Source: Linnemannia elongata (Eukaryota > Mortierellomycota > Mortierellomycetes > Mortierellales > Mortierellaceae). Taken from it: a stretch of 64,000 nt of DNA. The first letter of the stretch is position 1, and each line of letters begins with the position of its first letter. Shown piece after piece: positions 23,496 to 34,633 of the stretch. The stretch is from assembly GCA_036320915.1 (NCBI GenBank), contig JAXBDG010000001.1:2294001-2358000 (forward strand), written 5' to 3'. A model generated the notes under the pieces. It worked only from the letters and a program-made list of their open reading frames with translations. It was not told the origin of the DNA and did no database searches. The position numbers and the translations under genes were made by a program.

Positions 23496-25070
23496 ATGTC
23501 ATCAGGACAGTACTCACAGTCAGTTGTCGACCGCATCCCCACAGAAATACTCCTCGCCCTCGGTCAGTTCTTGGACGGACCCTCCCTTGTCGACTGCCTC
23601 CAAGTTTGCCATCAGTGGCACCACACCCTCAAACCCCTCGTCTGGTCCACCATCTCTGAGTACCAATGGCACTCCAAATCCTGCCCTATCCAGCCCGACT
23701 TCAACCCCTTTAGGGACATGGCTCTTTTACCTTACCTCTCTCTCATACGACAAATATCCTGGGCTGAGAACAATATCATCGCCGCCACGCGGAAGGGTTC
23801 CAAGGTTGATGTTGGTCGTCAGTTGTCTGCTGAAAGACTTGCTTGGTTGCTGCAGAGGACACCCAACCTGGCTATTCTCTCACTGAGACGACACCATGAG
23901 GGGTTTGCCCCCGTCTTGTATCGAGCCCTAGCTGATCTGCCCAATCTGAGGCGACTCCATATCTGTGCCTTCCACCACCAGACACGAATCCCGATCGAGG
24001 ACATGTTTTCATTATTCTCGCGACTGAACGAATTGTATCTCGATGGATCCTGGTACATTCATGAGAAATCGACAGAGCCGCTGTTACCGAGTGAGAAGGC
24101 AACAAACTCGTGGAGACTCAGGTCACTCAGGTGTAACCGACTGGATCTGGCGCTCACTCGATTCTGTCCCGACCTGACCTCCTTCGAGATGCCTTCGTAT
24201 GAATACAGTAGCGGCCTTCCTCCTGTTTCTCTTCGATTCCTCCTGGACTGCCCCAAACTCGAGACTGTCAGTCTGCCTTGTTTTACCAGTCCAGGCGACT
24301 TTATCCATTTGGTCGAGACCTTTCGATCCTTGAAGGCTCTTCGGTCGTTGAACTTCATCGTTCACTTGAGGGAGGAGCTTGAGTTCTTGTGTGCACCTGA
24401 TGTTCCTTCCGACAAGTTGCAACAGTCGACTGAGACATGTAGTTCATCTCCTCCATCGACCTCTATGTCGGGTCAAGATCTCCTGTCAGTGCCATTGTTG
24501 GAGCACTTGCACATTTATCAAATCTCTCCAGAGGTGGGGCGAGATGACACTTTTCGAATGCTTCGCAATATCCTCAAGACCCGCACCCGCCTCAAGTCCT
24601 TCCGAACCAGCGGGGAGGCCATTGGTCCCACTCATCTCTTCGCGCAACCAAGTCAAGAAGTCCGTGACAGCTGGGGTTGCAGGGATCTCGAGTCCTTGTT
24701 TTTGACTTTGCCTGGATGCATGTATGCCAAGACAAGGGAGGAACAAAGGTTGGCCTGGAATCCCATCTACCGTCAGATCGGTCAGCTGTCCAAGCTACAG
24801 TCACTGACGATCATCTGCTTCACTGTAGAAAAGGGCAAAGAGAGCGGAATCCAGCAACTGGCGGGGGCGACGAATCTTAGACGGTTGACTCTGCATGACT
24901 ATGACAATGAGGCTACAGAGTGGACGCGTGAGGAGATATTGGATCTGGTACGTGCTTTGCCCAAACTTGAGAATCTGCAGCTCAAGCCTCTCGAGAAGGG
25001 TAATTTCCTGCAGATCAAGTCGTGGTTATGTGAGGCTGGTCGGTCGAATATTACCTTTGGCGATCAATGA
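23496..25070 (+). CDS. F-box protein with LRR-like C-terminal region (pair member B)
   Basis: Single exon of 524 residues. The start is taken at the ATG of MSSGQYSQSVVDRIPTEIL because sequence upstream is a T run and CT-rich leader. Seen: an F-box-like motif (IPTEILLALGQFLDGPSL, then PLVWSTISEYQWH), leucine-rich text through the middle (LPNLRRLHICAF, LKALRSLNFIVH), IYRQIGQLSKLQSLTIICF, and a C-terminal LRR (ALPKLENLQLKPLEKGN). It is a divergent paralogue of 21198-22898. Probable SCF substrate adaptor by family; substrate unknown. Confidence 0.85.
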   Translation: MSSGQYSQSVVDRIPTEILLALGQFLDGPSLVDCLQVCHQWHHTLKPLVWSTISEYQWHSKSCPIQPDFNPFRDMALLPYLSLIRQISWAENNIIAATRKGSKVDVGRQLSAERLAWLLQRTPNLAILSLRRHHEGFAPVLYRALADLPNLRRLHICAFHHQTRIPIEDMFSLFSRLNELYLDGSWYIHEKSTEPLLPSEKATNSWRLRSLRCNRLDLALTRFCPDLTSFEMPSYEYSSGLPPVSLRFLLDCPKLETVSLPCFTSPGDFIHLVETFRSLKALRSLNFIVHLREELEFLCAPDVPSDKLQQSTETCSSSPPSTSMSGQDLLSVPLLEHLHIYQISPEVGRDDTFRMLRNILKTRTRLKSFRTSGEAIGPTHLFAQPSQEVRDSWGCRDLESLFLTLPGCMYAKTREEQRLAWNPIYRQIGQLSKLQSLTIICFTVEKGKESGIQQLAGATNLRRLTLHDYDNEATEWTREEILDLVRALPKLENLQLKPLEKGNFLQIKSWLCEAGRSNITFGDQ

Positions 25071-25760
25071 AGTCGCAAGTTGTGTAGTGCTAGCGTTGTG
25101 TAGATCATTTGAAATGGATAACATATTCATCGTCATGGTTAGTTTTTATTCTGCATCTCAGTGCTGATCAAACGCGAGAATAAAAGCGTAGGAGTCTGTT
25201 CCTGAATTTGATCGCGTACTTTATAAGTCGGTGGTTGTACTTTTTCTTTGTCTCTCCTTTTTTCGTTTGCTCGTCGCTCGCCTTTCTTTCTACTTGTAAT
25301 CGCAAGGTATGTTCAATCGCCTTACTCTTTTTTTTTCACTCTTTAAGTAGTCCACTTTTGCGGCCAGACTACGTCCATCTTATCCTTGACTTTTTCTCTC
25401 CCTTCTTTTGTTGTAATAACTCCCAATCAATTCACTGAAAGAGAAAATAATCGCGTTCATTATTATGCCAGCGGGGGTTCATACAAACCAGCCTACACCC
25501 TCTAATTTTCCTTTTGCTATACGGCCTCCCTCTCTCGTGTTCTTATCTTGTCAACTCCTAAGCACACTTCCCTCCGTTATCCACTTGACGACTTTCACAT
25601 ATTCATTCACTGTTGTATCTACTTTATTCCTTCCTTCCCTCTTTCCCCGTCCTCCAAATCTTCACATCTTTTTCCACACTCTCCCTTGTTCACCAACTTG
25701 CGTTACTCCCTCTTTGACAACCCATTTATTACCCTACTTTCACGCCATTCTCTTCATAGA

Positions 25761-25796
<36 letters not shown>

Positions 25797-26127
25797 CGTA
25801 AACAATTTTATTTCTCTGACAAACAGAACAAAGGAGGCATTTGGAAGTAAAAGGGACTACAGACCAAACTCTTCAGTGAACCATCCGTCAGTCACAGTCC
25901 GGTCCGGGACCTGGCTCTGCGCAACAATTGTCGCTGCTCTTCACAGCAATAACGGAAGAAAATAAAACTAGATACGAATGAAAGGGATTCTTCCCATCCT
26001 CTCCATCAATGTTAACCTCCTCCTTCCCAACAAGCTGTCTAACAGCCGTTCATCAGCTGCTCGTGGATTCTTGGTCGCTCCAGGGCATGTCCGATCCTCA
26101 TGTGTGGCTCCCATCCTCTTCATAGAC

Positions 26128-26174
26128 AAAAATGGCCAAAAGGGCTAAAAGGGTCAAAAGGGCCATTTTTTTTT
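26128..26174 (+). terminator. hairpin followed by T run (terminator-like)
   Basis: AAAAATGGCC at 26128-26137 is perfectly complementary to GGCCATTTTT at 26161-26170. The loop contains three tandem copies of AAAAGGG followed by two pyrimidines, and T continues to 26174. It lies about 90 bp upstream of the tRNA. Function unknown; terminator-like only in shape. Confidence 0.4.
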
Positions 26175-26262
26175 GGCCCTCCCGTCCTGTTCTACGCATT
26201 TTCAGGAGGGCTTTCGGTATAAGGGCTCAAGAGCGAAATTTCGTTGTTACGTTATGTGTCTG

Positions 26263-26344
26263 GTCGACTTCGGATAGTGGTTATTCCGTAAGGTTTAGGC
26301 CCTTTACCTTGATTGGTGCATGGGTTCGAATCCCATAGTCGACA
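26263..26344 (+). tRNA. tRNA-Leu (anticodon UAG)
   Basis: Folded by eye. Acceptor GTCGACT (26263-26269) pairs with AGTCGAC at the 3' end, followed by discriminator A (26344). The D arm has AGTGGTTA in its loop. The anticodon arm AAGG/CCTT has loop TTTAGGC, giving anticodon UAG with G at position 37. The variable arm is long (ACC...GGT), as expected for leucine or serine tRNAs. The T arm ATGGG-TTCGAAT-CCCAT contains a perfect B box (GGTTCGAATCC, 26323-26333). No intron. A T8 run follows at 26361-26368. The D stem has only three firm pairs and T27-T43 is mismatched, so a pseudo-tRNA or tRNA-derived SINE head remains possible. Confidence 0.75.
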
Positions 26345-26352
26345 CATCTGAA

Positions 26353-26377
26353 AAAGACACTTTTTTTTGGTGTCTTT
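26353..26377 (+). terminator. tRNA downstream hairpin with T8
   Basis: AAAGACAC (26353-26360) and GTGTCTTT (26370-26377) form an 8-bp stem around TTTTTTTTG. The T8 run, 17 bp after the mature 3' end, is a normal RNA polymerase III stop; the stem is an extra feature. Confidence 0.55.
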
Positions 26378-27111
26378 GAGTTTTGGGGGGAAGAGAGGGT
26401 TGAGTGCAATGGGGGGCATTAATACCTTTTGTTCTGCTACTGGCGGTAGGTGTGTGTGGGTGCGCATATTTGGACATATCAGATATTTTTTTGTTTGTCG
26501 GTAGAGTGGCGAGCAGCATTCTTCAGAGACGAATTCCTCAAATCAACGATCAGTTTGGCGACTGAGTGACGATAGCGACAGAGAACAACGAAGGGGAAAG
26601 AGCAAGGAAGGGTTGGAAAGCAACAGTGGGAGTGGATTGTTTGATTTTTTTGCGTATGAGTGTTCACTTGCCAGATCGGTTGGACTTAAGGAGAAATGAG
26701 GTACAAAGAATATGATGAATATGTCTTCGGAGAACAGTGAAAAGTGTCTCTTTGGGTTGTATATTTGGTGTGTGTCTGGTGTAAAGGAATGGGTTCTTGT
26801 TGCTGGTGTGACAGTAGGATGATGGGCGAAGTGTTATGCTGTCAGTAAACATGCCACGCGTGCGTCGTTTACCTGCATAGAAAGACAGGCTATTTGGTAG
26901 TTACAATTGACACCGCAGAAGGATGTAGCGAATGATTGTGGTAGAGTCTATAAGCCGGTAGTTGTAACATTTTTTGGGGGAACAAGGAGTGAACATCGCC
27001 TATCACCTACGGCTGGCAGCCGAGAGACGCTGAGGTTGTGAGAGAGTTGGGCTTGCCTTGTATGTCGACAATAAGGTTGAGGACCCCTGTGTGGAGACCA
27101 CAGACAGACAC

Positions 27112-27113
<2 letters not shown>

Positions 27114-27144
<31 letters not shown>
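27114..27144. repeat. (GA)n microsatellite
   Basis: Uninterrupted AG dinucleotide run in the upstream region of the acyl-CoA oxidase, about 300 bp before its start codon. Confidence 0.9.
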
Positions 27145-27147
<3 letters not shown>

Positions 27148-27439
27148 ATATGTCACTTTGTAGCGTGCGCGAGAGATCTTGCTATTTTCCTTTATCGATT
27201 CACTAACACGAGGGAAAACGACAACCTTGAAGCCGAAGAAGGCAACGAGGAGTGAGAGTGAGAGAGTACAAGAACCCATTAGTCGGATCACTAATGCTTC
27301 TTCTTTTTCTCTTTTTCGTTTTAGTGATCAGTATTCTCCTCGTCTCCATCGCAACTCTTATTCATTCCTCCTGTTCTCATTCACCTCCAGCACCCGCCTA
27401 CCCCTTCGACCCACCCGAACTACATACACACATACAAAG

Positions 27440-29915
27440 ATGGCCGAGTCACAGAACAAGAGGGATCTGGCCTACGCAAGGACAAAGATTAACTTTGACG
27501 TCAAGGACATGACCAACTTCCTCCACGGCGGAGAAGCAAACGTCGAGCAGCGTCGCTACATCATCGATCTCATCGCCAAAGACCCCGTCTTCAACAAGGA
27601 CGACTGGTATGTTGCCTTCATTTTACTTTGCCCAACAATAATAAGCAATGCAAAGCACGGCCCCTTCTTTCCATTTCTCTGTCTTCCTTACCGATCTGAT
27701 CTCTTTAACCTGCTGTGTGTAGGGGCTGGTTGAACCATACCGATGCGGTCAAGCGTGGTATTGCCATGTCGACTCGTCTTGCCGAGATCAAGATGGAGCA
27801 CGACCTCAATGACCTCGATTTTGCCACCATGATGGAGGCCATCGACGACACCCTCCCCGTACGTCTTTCCTTTCACCACCACTAATGTTAATGCATGTAA
27901 CAAAAATTACACAGAGTCTTAACCCATGCATCTCGATGTACATAATAGATCGTGTTGCACAACGGCGCCTTCATCCCCGTCATTACATCGCAAGGAACCG
28001 AGGAGCAGATCGAAAAGTGGATCCCTCCTGCAGAAAAGTTCCAGATTATCGGATGCTACGCCCAGACAGAGTTGGGCCACGGATCCAACCTGTCCCAGCT
28101 CGAGACCACTGCCACCTTTGTCAAGGAGACCGACGAGTGGGAGATCAACAGCACATCGTTCACGGCTGCCAAGTGGTGGATCGGAGGTCTGGGCGCTCTG
28201 TGTACCCATGCCGTCGTGCAGGCTAGGATCTTTATTGAGGGTAAAGATTATGGCGCTCACGTCTTTGTGGTCCCTCTTCGCTCCCTTGACGACCATAAGC
28301 CTTTCCCTGGAATTGAGATTGGAGATATCGGACCCAAGGCCTACAACGGTTTCAACAAGATGGACAATGGCTGTAAGTGGCATCGACCTTTTTCGTATAA
28401 TTCGCGTCGTTCTTTCCCCCCTTTTTCCCTCCTTGCCTAATAACATCCATTTGCATTCGACAATGACAATAGTTGCTCGCTTCAACAAGTACCGCATCCC
28501 TCGCGAGAACATGTTGATGCGCTTCTCCAAGGTCTCCAAAGAAGGTGTCTACACCAAACCTCCCCACTCCAAGGTAACAATCTCTTCATAGCCCTTAGTA
28601 ACTTTGAACATAGCTCCTGTTTTATTTGTTATCTAGTGACTAACATGTCACTCCTCTTCCTTTTCGTTTTTTACAGCTCGCATACGGATCGATGGTGTTG
28701 TTGCGCTCGGTGCTGATCAAGCAGATGGCTCTCTACCTCTCCAGGGCTGTCACCGTCTCGACCCGCTACTTGACCGTTCGTCGCCAGTTCAATAACCCTA
28801 CCTCCCGCAACGACAGCGACCTCAACCCCGGCTTGGAGACCCAGGTCATCAACTACCCCATGGTCCAGAACCGTCTCTTCCCTATGATCGCCCAGTCCTA
28901 CGCCCTCTTTGCTGCTGGATCCGTCATGATGGAGATGTACATCGGACTCATGACTGGCCTCTCTTCTGGCAACATTGGCGCCTTGGCCGAGGTTCACGCC
29001 ATGTCCTCAGCCTTGAAGTCCTACTGTACCACGTTCGCTGTTGCTGGTGTTGAGGAGAGCAGAAAGTTGATGGGAGGACATGGGTTCTCGTACTTTACTG
29101 GAATCGCTCACTTGTTTGCCTCGACTGTACCCTCCAACACCTATGAGGGAGACAACTATGTCCTCACCCAGCAGATGGCTCGCTATCTCCTCAAGGAGGT
29201 TAAGACTGCTCGCACCAACCCTGACCAGGTTACTCCTTACTCTAAGTACTTACTTTTGGGCTTGAACAAGTCTGCCTTTGCCCGGTCGACCTGCTCGGTT
29301 GCCCTGCCCGAAGACTGGCTCAACCCTGCTGTCCAGCTGGCTGCCTTTGAGCACCGCTGTGCTCGTCTCGCTTATGAGCTGAGCGATGCTGTCGATCAGG
29401 GAGGACTTGATACCGCCAACCCCAAGACATGGTCGGATCACAATATCGAGTGCTACCGTATATCGCATGCTCATGCCCAGTATGTCATGGTGCTTTGGTT
29501 CATCCAGGCTGTCCGTGATGCTTCTAACCCCGAGACCGACGTTGAGCGCCGTGCCGAGCCTTCATCGATCAAGGTCCTGGAGCGTCTCTCGAACCTTCAC
29601 GCCCTTCACACTATCCAAACCAACCTTGCCGATTTTGTTGAGGATGGATACTTTTCACCCGCGCAGTGCCAGTCCCTCCGTGCACAGGTCAAGAACATTG
29701 TTGCCTCGTTGGCGGATGAGGCTGTTGGACTGGTTGATGCGTTTGATCACCCCGATTTCTTGCTCAACAGTGCCCTGGGTGCTACCGATGGTGATGCGTA
29801 CAAGAGACTGTGGGATAAGGCTCAGTCTGAGCCCCTGAACAGACGCCAGGTCTGTGATGGCTATGAGGAGTACATCCGTCCTCTGTTGAAGAAGCATGGC
29901 GAGTTCAAGTTGTAG
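27440..29915 (+). CDS. peroxisomal acyl-CoA oxidase
   Basis: Five exons (27440-27606, 27723-27858, 27949-28372, 28473-28573, 28677-29915) join to 688 residues, the usual length of fungal and animal acyl-CoA oxidases. Seen: N-terminal helical domain beginning MAESQNKRDLAYARTKINFD; the FAD-binding middle domain with GCYAQTELGHGSNLSQLETT and FVVPLRS; RFNKYRIPRENMLMRF; and the acyl-CoA oxidase C-terminal region with YLTVRRQF, LMGGHGFSYFTGI and TYEGDNYVLTQQMARYLL. Known reaction: FAD-dependent oxidation of acyl-CoA to trans-2-enoyl-CoA with release of H2O2, the first step of peroxisomal beta-oxidation. The protein ends GEFKL, a non-canonical variant of the SKL peroxisomal signal. Chain-length preference cannot be read. 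Confidence 0.95.
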
Positions 29916-30400
29916 ATACCTTTTTTTCCCGTCTTTATTTATTTATTTGATATAGATCAATCATTACCTTCCGATAAAAAGTTGTTGGGATATCCCCCTT
30001 CTCTCACTCCTTTCAATTGAAACTTGACAACACGGTTTCTTATTATCATGGAGCATTGATGACTATGGTCCAAAAGTACTTTCTTCTGTTTTCGCCTAAA
30101 GTAAAAGTAACCAGGCATCATCAATAGATGTGTCGTTGTGTCCGTATGTTCTTGTCTTTTGACCCATCATTCTTTTGAACCTTAGCATACCATCGCCATC
30201 TATCGAGCTCTCTTCTCCTTCCCTACCATCCCTGTATTGCAACACCTGGATACCATGTCCCATATAGGCCGTTCTATGAGAGTTGGATTGTTTTGACATT
30301 TTTTTAATTTTTTTTGCGTTGCGGTATTCGCGGATATAGAAAGTAAAAAATAAACGATAACTGTAGATTGAAAAGGAAAAAAAAAAAACTGTTTTGTTTC
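29916..30400. other. convergent 3' intergenic region
   Basis: A 485-bp stretch between the stop codons of the acyl-CoA oxidase and the first Sel1 gene. Its part near 30280-30400 closely resembles the sequence after the second Sel1 gene (about 32290-32400), so it includes a duplicated 3' UTR. No gene is supported. Confidence 0.6.
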
Positions 30401-31857
30401 TCAAAGTCCAAAGAAATACGATCCCTGTTGGTGTATATAAGTAAGGCGGGTCTGTGCCTCCATATAACCCTGCTTGGCAGCCTTCAAATACCACTCCTTT
30501 GCCGCACTGATGTCTTGTGGTACTCCATCTCCGTACTCATACAATCTCCCGACGTCATATTGAGCTTCGTCGTAGCCTTGCTTGGCAGCCTTGAGGAGCC
30601 ACTCTGATGCCTGAGAGTAGTCCGCATCCACACCGTGACCGTGTTGGTACATGTGCCCAACGTGGTATTGTGCCAACATGAAATCTTGATCAGCAGCTTT
30701 GCGGATCCATGTCATCGCCTGAACATAATCCCGAACCCCTCCTTGTCCGTTATGGTGCAGGCATCCGAGGTTGTGCTGAGAACATGCCTCTTCTTGCTTG
30801 GCCGCCTTAAGAAACCACCTCCTTGCCTCGGAATAGTCCCGCACCACTCCCTTACCGTCACGGTACAAAAAGCCAACGTTTGCCTGGGAGTCTGCGTGTC
30901 CTTGTTCAGCTGCCTTAATAAACCACTCCTTTGCTTTAGTAAAGTTCTGCGTGACGCCTTGGCCGTCCCGGTACATTTCGCCAAGGTTATATTGAGCGTG
31001 TTGATCATCCTGTGCGGCGGCCTTGTTGTACCAATCCAATGCTTGAGAGTAATCCTGCGGTACACCACAACCATCGAAATAAAAATTGCCGATGTGGTTC
31101 TGTGCATCTGCGTTTCCTTGACCGGCACACAAGAGATAAAACTCCATCGCTTTGGAAAAGTCCTTAGTGACGCCTAGGCCTAGTCGGTATATATTGCCAA
31201 CGACCAACTGGGCTCGCGCATCTCCTTGGGCGGCAGCCTTAAGGCTCCAGGTCAGAGCTAAGGAGTAGTCCCGTGCAACGCCAAGACCATACAAGTACAT
31301 ATAGCAGACTCTACGTTCACCAACAGCATATCCTTGATCGGCAGCTCGACGGTACCATTCCATGGCTGCTTGGTAGTCCTGTTGAACGCCTTTGCCACGT
31401 TTGTACATATGTCCTAGAGCAATCTGGGCGTCCTTGTCTCCAAGGGCAGCATTGATGCTCGTTTGAGTGAAGTGACTGGAGACTGTGGGCACGGATTCCT
31501 GCGCTGCTGTTGACTGTAATTCGTTGTCGTCTTTGTTATTCCTCTGCTCTTGCAACGGCTCTGGTGGTGTCTCCGCGACCTTTTCCTGTTGTGAGGCATC
31601 CTCAGCGTTGATGATAGAATCTTTCACCATTCTTAAATAAAGGTGGATGGATAAAATACCAGGTAAGAGATTAGAAAGGTCAACATGGGCACCATATTTG
31701 CGCGAGCAGTGACAAGATTTCTGTGGGATACGTACGGGTCTAAGTGGGGGTTGATGAAATGCACTGTGGGTCTTGGAGCTGAAGCGTCGGGGGAGTCAAG
31801 ACTGTCTCTGATAACGAGACGGTCTGCTTGGAGGTCTTGGACGTCGTCTTGCAGCAT
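30401..31857 (-). CDS. Sel1-like repeat protein, tandem copy 1
   Basis: Two exons (31736-31857 and 30401-31631, phase 2 junction) give 450 residues. Exon 1 codes 41 residues beginning MLQDDVQDLQADRLVIRDSL and ending HFINPHLDP. Exon 2 has a Q/E-rich linker and then nine complete 36-residue Sel1-like repeats plus a partial tenth, each of the form A-x-x-x-L/V-G-x-x-Y-x-x-G-x-G-V-x-x-D-Y-x-x-A-x-x-W-x-x-x-A-A. Sel1 repeats form alpha-solenoid scaffolds for protein-protein contacts, seen in chitin synthase activators, ERAD factors and signalling adaptors. No signal peptide, membrane segment or catalytic domain is seen. Specific role unknown. The neighbouring gene at 32402 is a longer paralogue. 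Confidence 0.85.
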
Positions 31858-32401
31858 TGTGGTCGGTTTTGGTTGTTCTTTTGAGAAGAAGGGCTAGGTT
31901 TCGAGGAGGAAAGCAAGGAGTTTCGATGGTGGAATGATGAAGAAGGATGAAGAACGAAAACGAATGAGGAAAGTGATGACAGGAAAGAAAAAAATAGAGG
32001 GGCTGAAAAAAGAAAAAAGGCAAGAGGAGAGAGGAAGAAGTAAGGGACCTGAATCGATCATGTAAGCAACGCCCCCTTTCGAACCATGCTTTCCTTTTAA
32101 GAACAACCTACACCTTCTTCTGTACGTTCTCCAGACATACGCCTTTTGCATATTCTATCTCATTTGCCGATACGCTATGATACTTCTTTCCCAACAAAAA
32201 GATGCTGTTCGATATCGATCCTTGAATACGCATGACACAGAGAACTGCTTCGCTGTTAGGTTCTGTTGCTGTGGAGACAGAAAATGCAATTAGGATTGTT
32301 TTGACATTTCTTTTTATTTTTGGGCGTTGCTGTATTGGCGGATATAGAAAGTAAAAAGAAAACGATAACAGAGGAATGAAAAACTTTTTGTTGTTTAAAG
32401 T
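31858..32401. other. spacer between tandem Sel1 genes
   Basis: 544 bp holding the promoter/leader of copy 1 and the 3' UTR of copy 2. The leader side is T/C-rich on the coding strand (31960-32040). The last 110 bp repeat the sequence downstream of copy 1. No gene. Confidence 0.55.
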
Positions 32402-34266
32402 TCAAAAGAAAGAAGATCCCTGTTGGTGTATATACGCAAGGCGGGTCTGTGCCTCCGGTTGTCCTTGCTTGGCCGCCCTCAGATACCATTCCTTTGCCGC
32501 ACTGATGTCTTGCGGTACTCCATCTCCGTATTCATACAAGCTACCAACGACATACTGAGCTTCATCGTAGCCTTGATTCGCGGCCTTGAGGAACCACTCT
32601 GATGCCTGGGAATAGTCCGTATCCACACCTTGACCGTGATGGTAAAAGTCTCCGACTTTGTATTGTCCGGCTGCGTTCCCGTTATCGGCTGCCTTGCGAT
32701 ACCAAAGCAATGCCTGAGAAAAGTCTTGATCCACTCCATCACCGTCCTCATACATCTGCCCAACCGTACAACATGCCTTCACCATCCCCCTGTCTGCGGC
32801 TTTGATGTACCATTCAATCGCTTTGGAATAGTCCTGCGGTACGCCTCGATAGTGGTGATACAGATCAGCAATGTTGAGGCACGCCCCTGCTTGTCCTTGT
32901 TCGGCTGCCTTGAGGTACCACTCCATCGCCTTGGAGAGGTCCTGATCCACGCCTGGACCGCCATGGTATAGACAGCCAATATTATGTTGGGCAGCGGCGT
33001 TTCCTTGTTCAGCCGCTTTCATAAACCACTCCAATGCCTTCGAATAGTCCTGGACAACTCCTTTACCGTCGTAGTAAAGTAAACCGATGGCGACATGAGC
33101 GTCTGCGTGGTCTTGGTCCGCCGCTTTGACATACCACCTCATGGCCTCTGAATAGTCTGCCGTCACTCCCTCGCCGTAACGGTAGTTGTGGCCGATGTTG
33201 GTTTGAGCGTAGGGCTCGTTTTGTTCGGCCGCCTTGAGATACCAGTCGTACGCCAGAGAGTAATCCTGTGGTACACCCAGACCGCCGTGATACAAATTGC
33301 CGATGTGGTTCTGTGCGTCTGCGTTACCTTGACCGGCAGCCATAAGGAACCACTCCATCGCTTTCGAATAATCCAGAGGAACTCCGTGGCCGTAACGGTA
33401 GAAGTGACCGATATTGGATTGGGCTTGGGAGTTTCCTTGGTCGGCAGATTTGATATACCAGACCATGGCTGTCGAGTAATCCTGCACAACTCCGTATCCA
33501 TGGTCGTAGAGAACTCCCACCTTACGCTGACCAACGGGATCTCCTTGTTCGGCAGCTCGGAGGTACCATTCCATAGCGGCTTTGTGATCTTGTTGAACTC
33601 CTTTGCCATCCTTGTACATATCTCCAAGAGCCACCTGAGCGTCCTTGTCGCCGAGATTAGCGCGGATCGTCGTTTGATCAAAGTCACTGCGAGCGGCAGC
33701 ATTGGTGATGGTGTTGGAAACAAGGACCGAGGTCGATGTATTATTTTGTTGAGAAACAGATGGCAACGCATCCTGTAGGGTATCCAGCGAAAATTCCTCT
33801 ATAGGCGTCCTGCTCGATATTTCTAGCTGGGTTAAGGCGTTCTCGGCATTGTCCAATTGAGCTCTGACAACAACATCCAGTGTAACTCCAGGGACAGCAG
33901 CGATGCAAAGTGGGTCCAGGCTATTCATAGAAGAGGGTTGCCACACAGTGTCAGAGGACAGCCTGTACCAAAGACGAGTTGAAAATAATGTTTCTGTTAA
34001 ATAAATGTAGACGGCAAAACTTACTTTTGGAGGTCCGGTCCTTTGAGGAAAGGTACGATTGCAGTTCCATAGCGAACATGAACAGCGTCCTTAAAGACAG
34101 CGAGGATGTCACTCCACAAGATAATGTCGTTGCCTGAGGAGACGTCCGAGTGACGGGCGATGTGAAAGATGTCAAACGATGCTGATGGTTGTCCATTGGC
34201 TGCGCCCTCGTTTTCGTCGACCCTACGGACTGGCTGGGTTTGAGAGTGAGTCCCTTGCATGGTCAT
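32402..34266 (-). CDS. Sel1-like repeat protein with N-terminal module, tandem copy 2
   Basis: Exons 34025-34266 and 32402-33962 (phase 2 junction, AA|G) give 600 residues. The N-terminal 110-120 residues form a module with FDIFHIARHSDVSSG, ILWSDILAVFKDAVHVRYG, PFLKG and, after the intron, PLCIAAVPGVTLDVVVRAQL. A similar order of motifs opens the protein at 59049. Then follow eleven complete Sel1-like repeats and a partial twelfth, two more than in copy 1. Sel1 solenoids are protein-binding scaffolds; no enzyme domain is seen. The last repeats and the 3' UTR are nearly identical to copy 1, showing a recent duplication or gene conversion. Function unknown. Confidence 0.86.
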
Positions 34267-34633
34267 GAGTGTTGGTTAGGCAGGTAATGTTTGTTGGGAA
34301 AGTTGATGTAAACGACCGATGACACAGGAGGTTAGGGTGGTGAGTCAATTGAGGAATGGAGAAAGGATGAAAGTTGAAAGGGGTTGGGACTTATGTACTT
34401 GGAAGAGACACCAACGGCGACTCGGAACATTGTGTTTTGATTGGTCAATTGCCCTAATCCTGTCGCGTTGGTTTGATCAATTATTGCCTATCTCGCGTTG
34501 AAGAGATAAATAGGCGAGAGAACTCGGTTAGAAAAGAGGGAAGTAATACTTGTTCTCATGGTATCTCGGATCTGTCACCTCGACATTGTGCAACAAAACC
34601 ATGTGAGGCAGCGGATATTGCCATCGAGATCGT
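34267..34633. other. upstream region of Sel1 copy 2
   Basis: 367 bp that should hold the promoter of the Sel1 gene starting at 34266. The part after about 34560 may already belong to the decayed coding sequence that becomes readable at 34634. No intact gene is seen. Confidence 0.4.

Larger units (their letters stand above)
25071..27439. other. 2.4-kb intergenic region carrying a tRNA gene
   Basis: Apart from the tRNA and its two hairpins it shows a 32-nt T run (25765-25796), CT-rich stretches, and a (GA)n microsatellite at 27114-27144 inside the upstream region of the acyl-CoA oxidase. No protein gene is supported. Confidence 0.55.

Noticed and set aside
33188..33778. + strand frame of 196 codons across the Sel1 gene
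   Set aside because: Antisense of periodic Sel1 repeats; the period keeps it open. The minus frame matches the Sel1 consensus.
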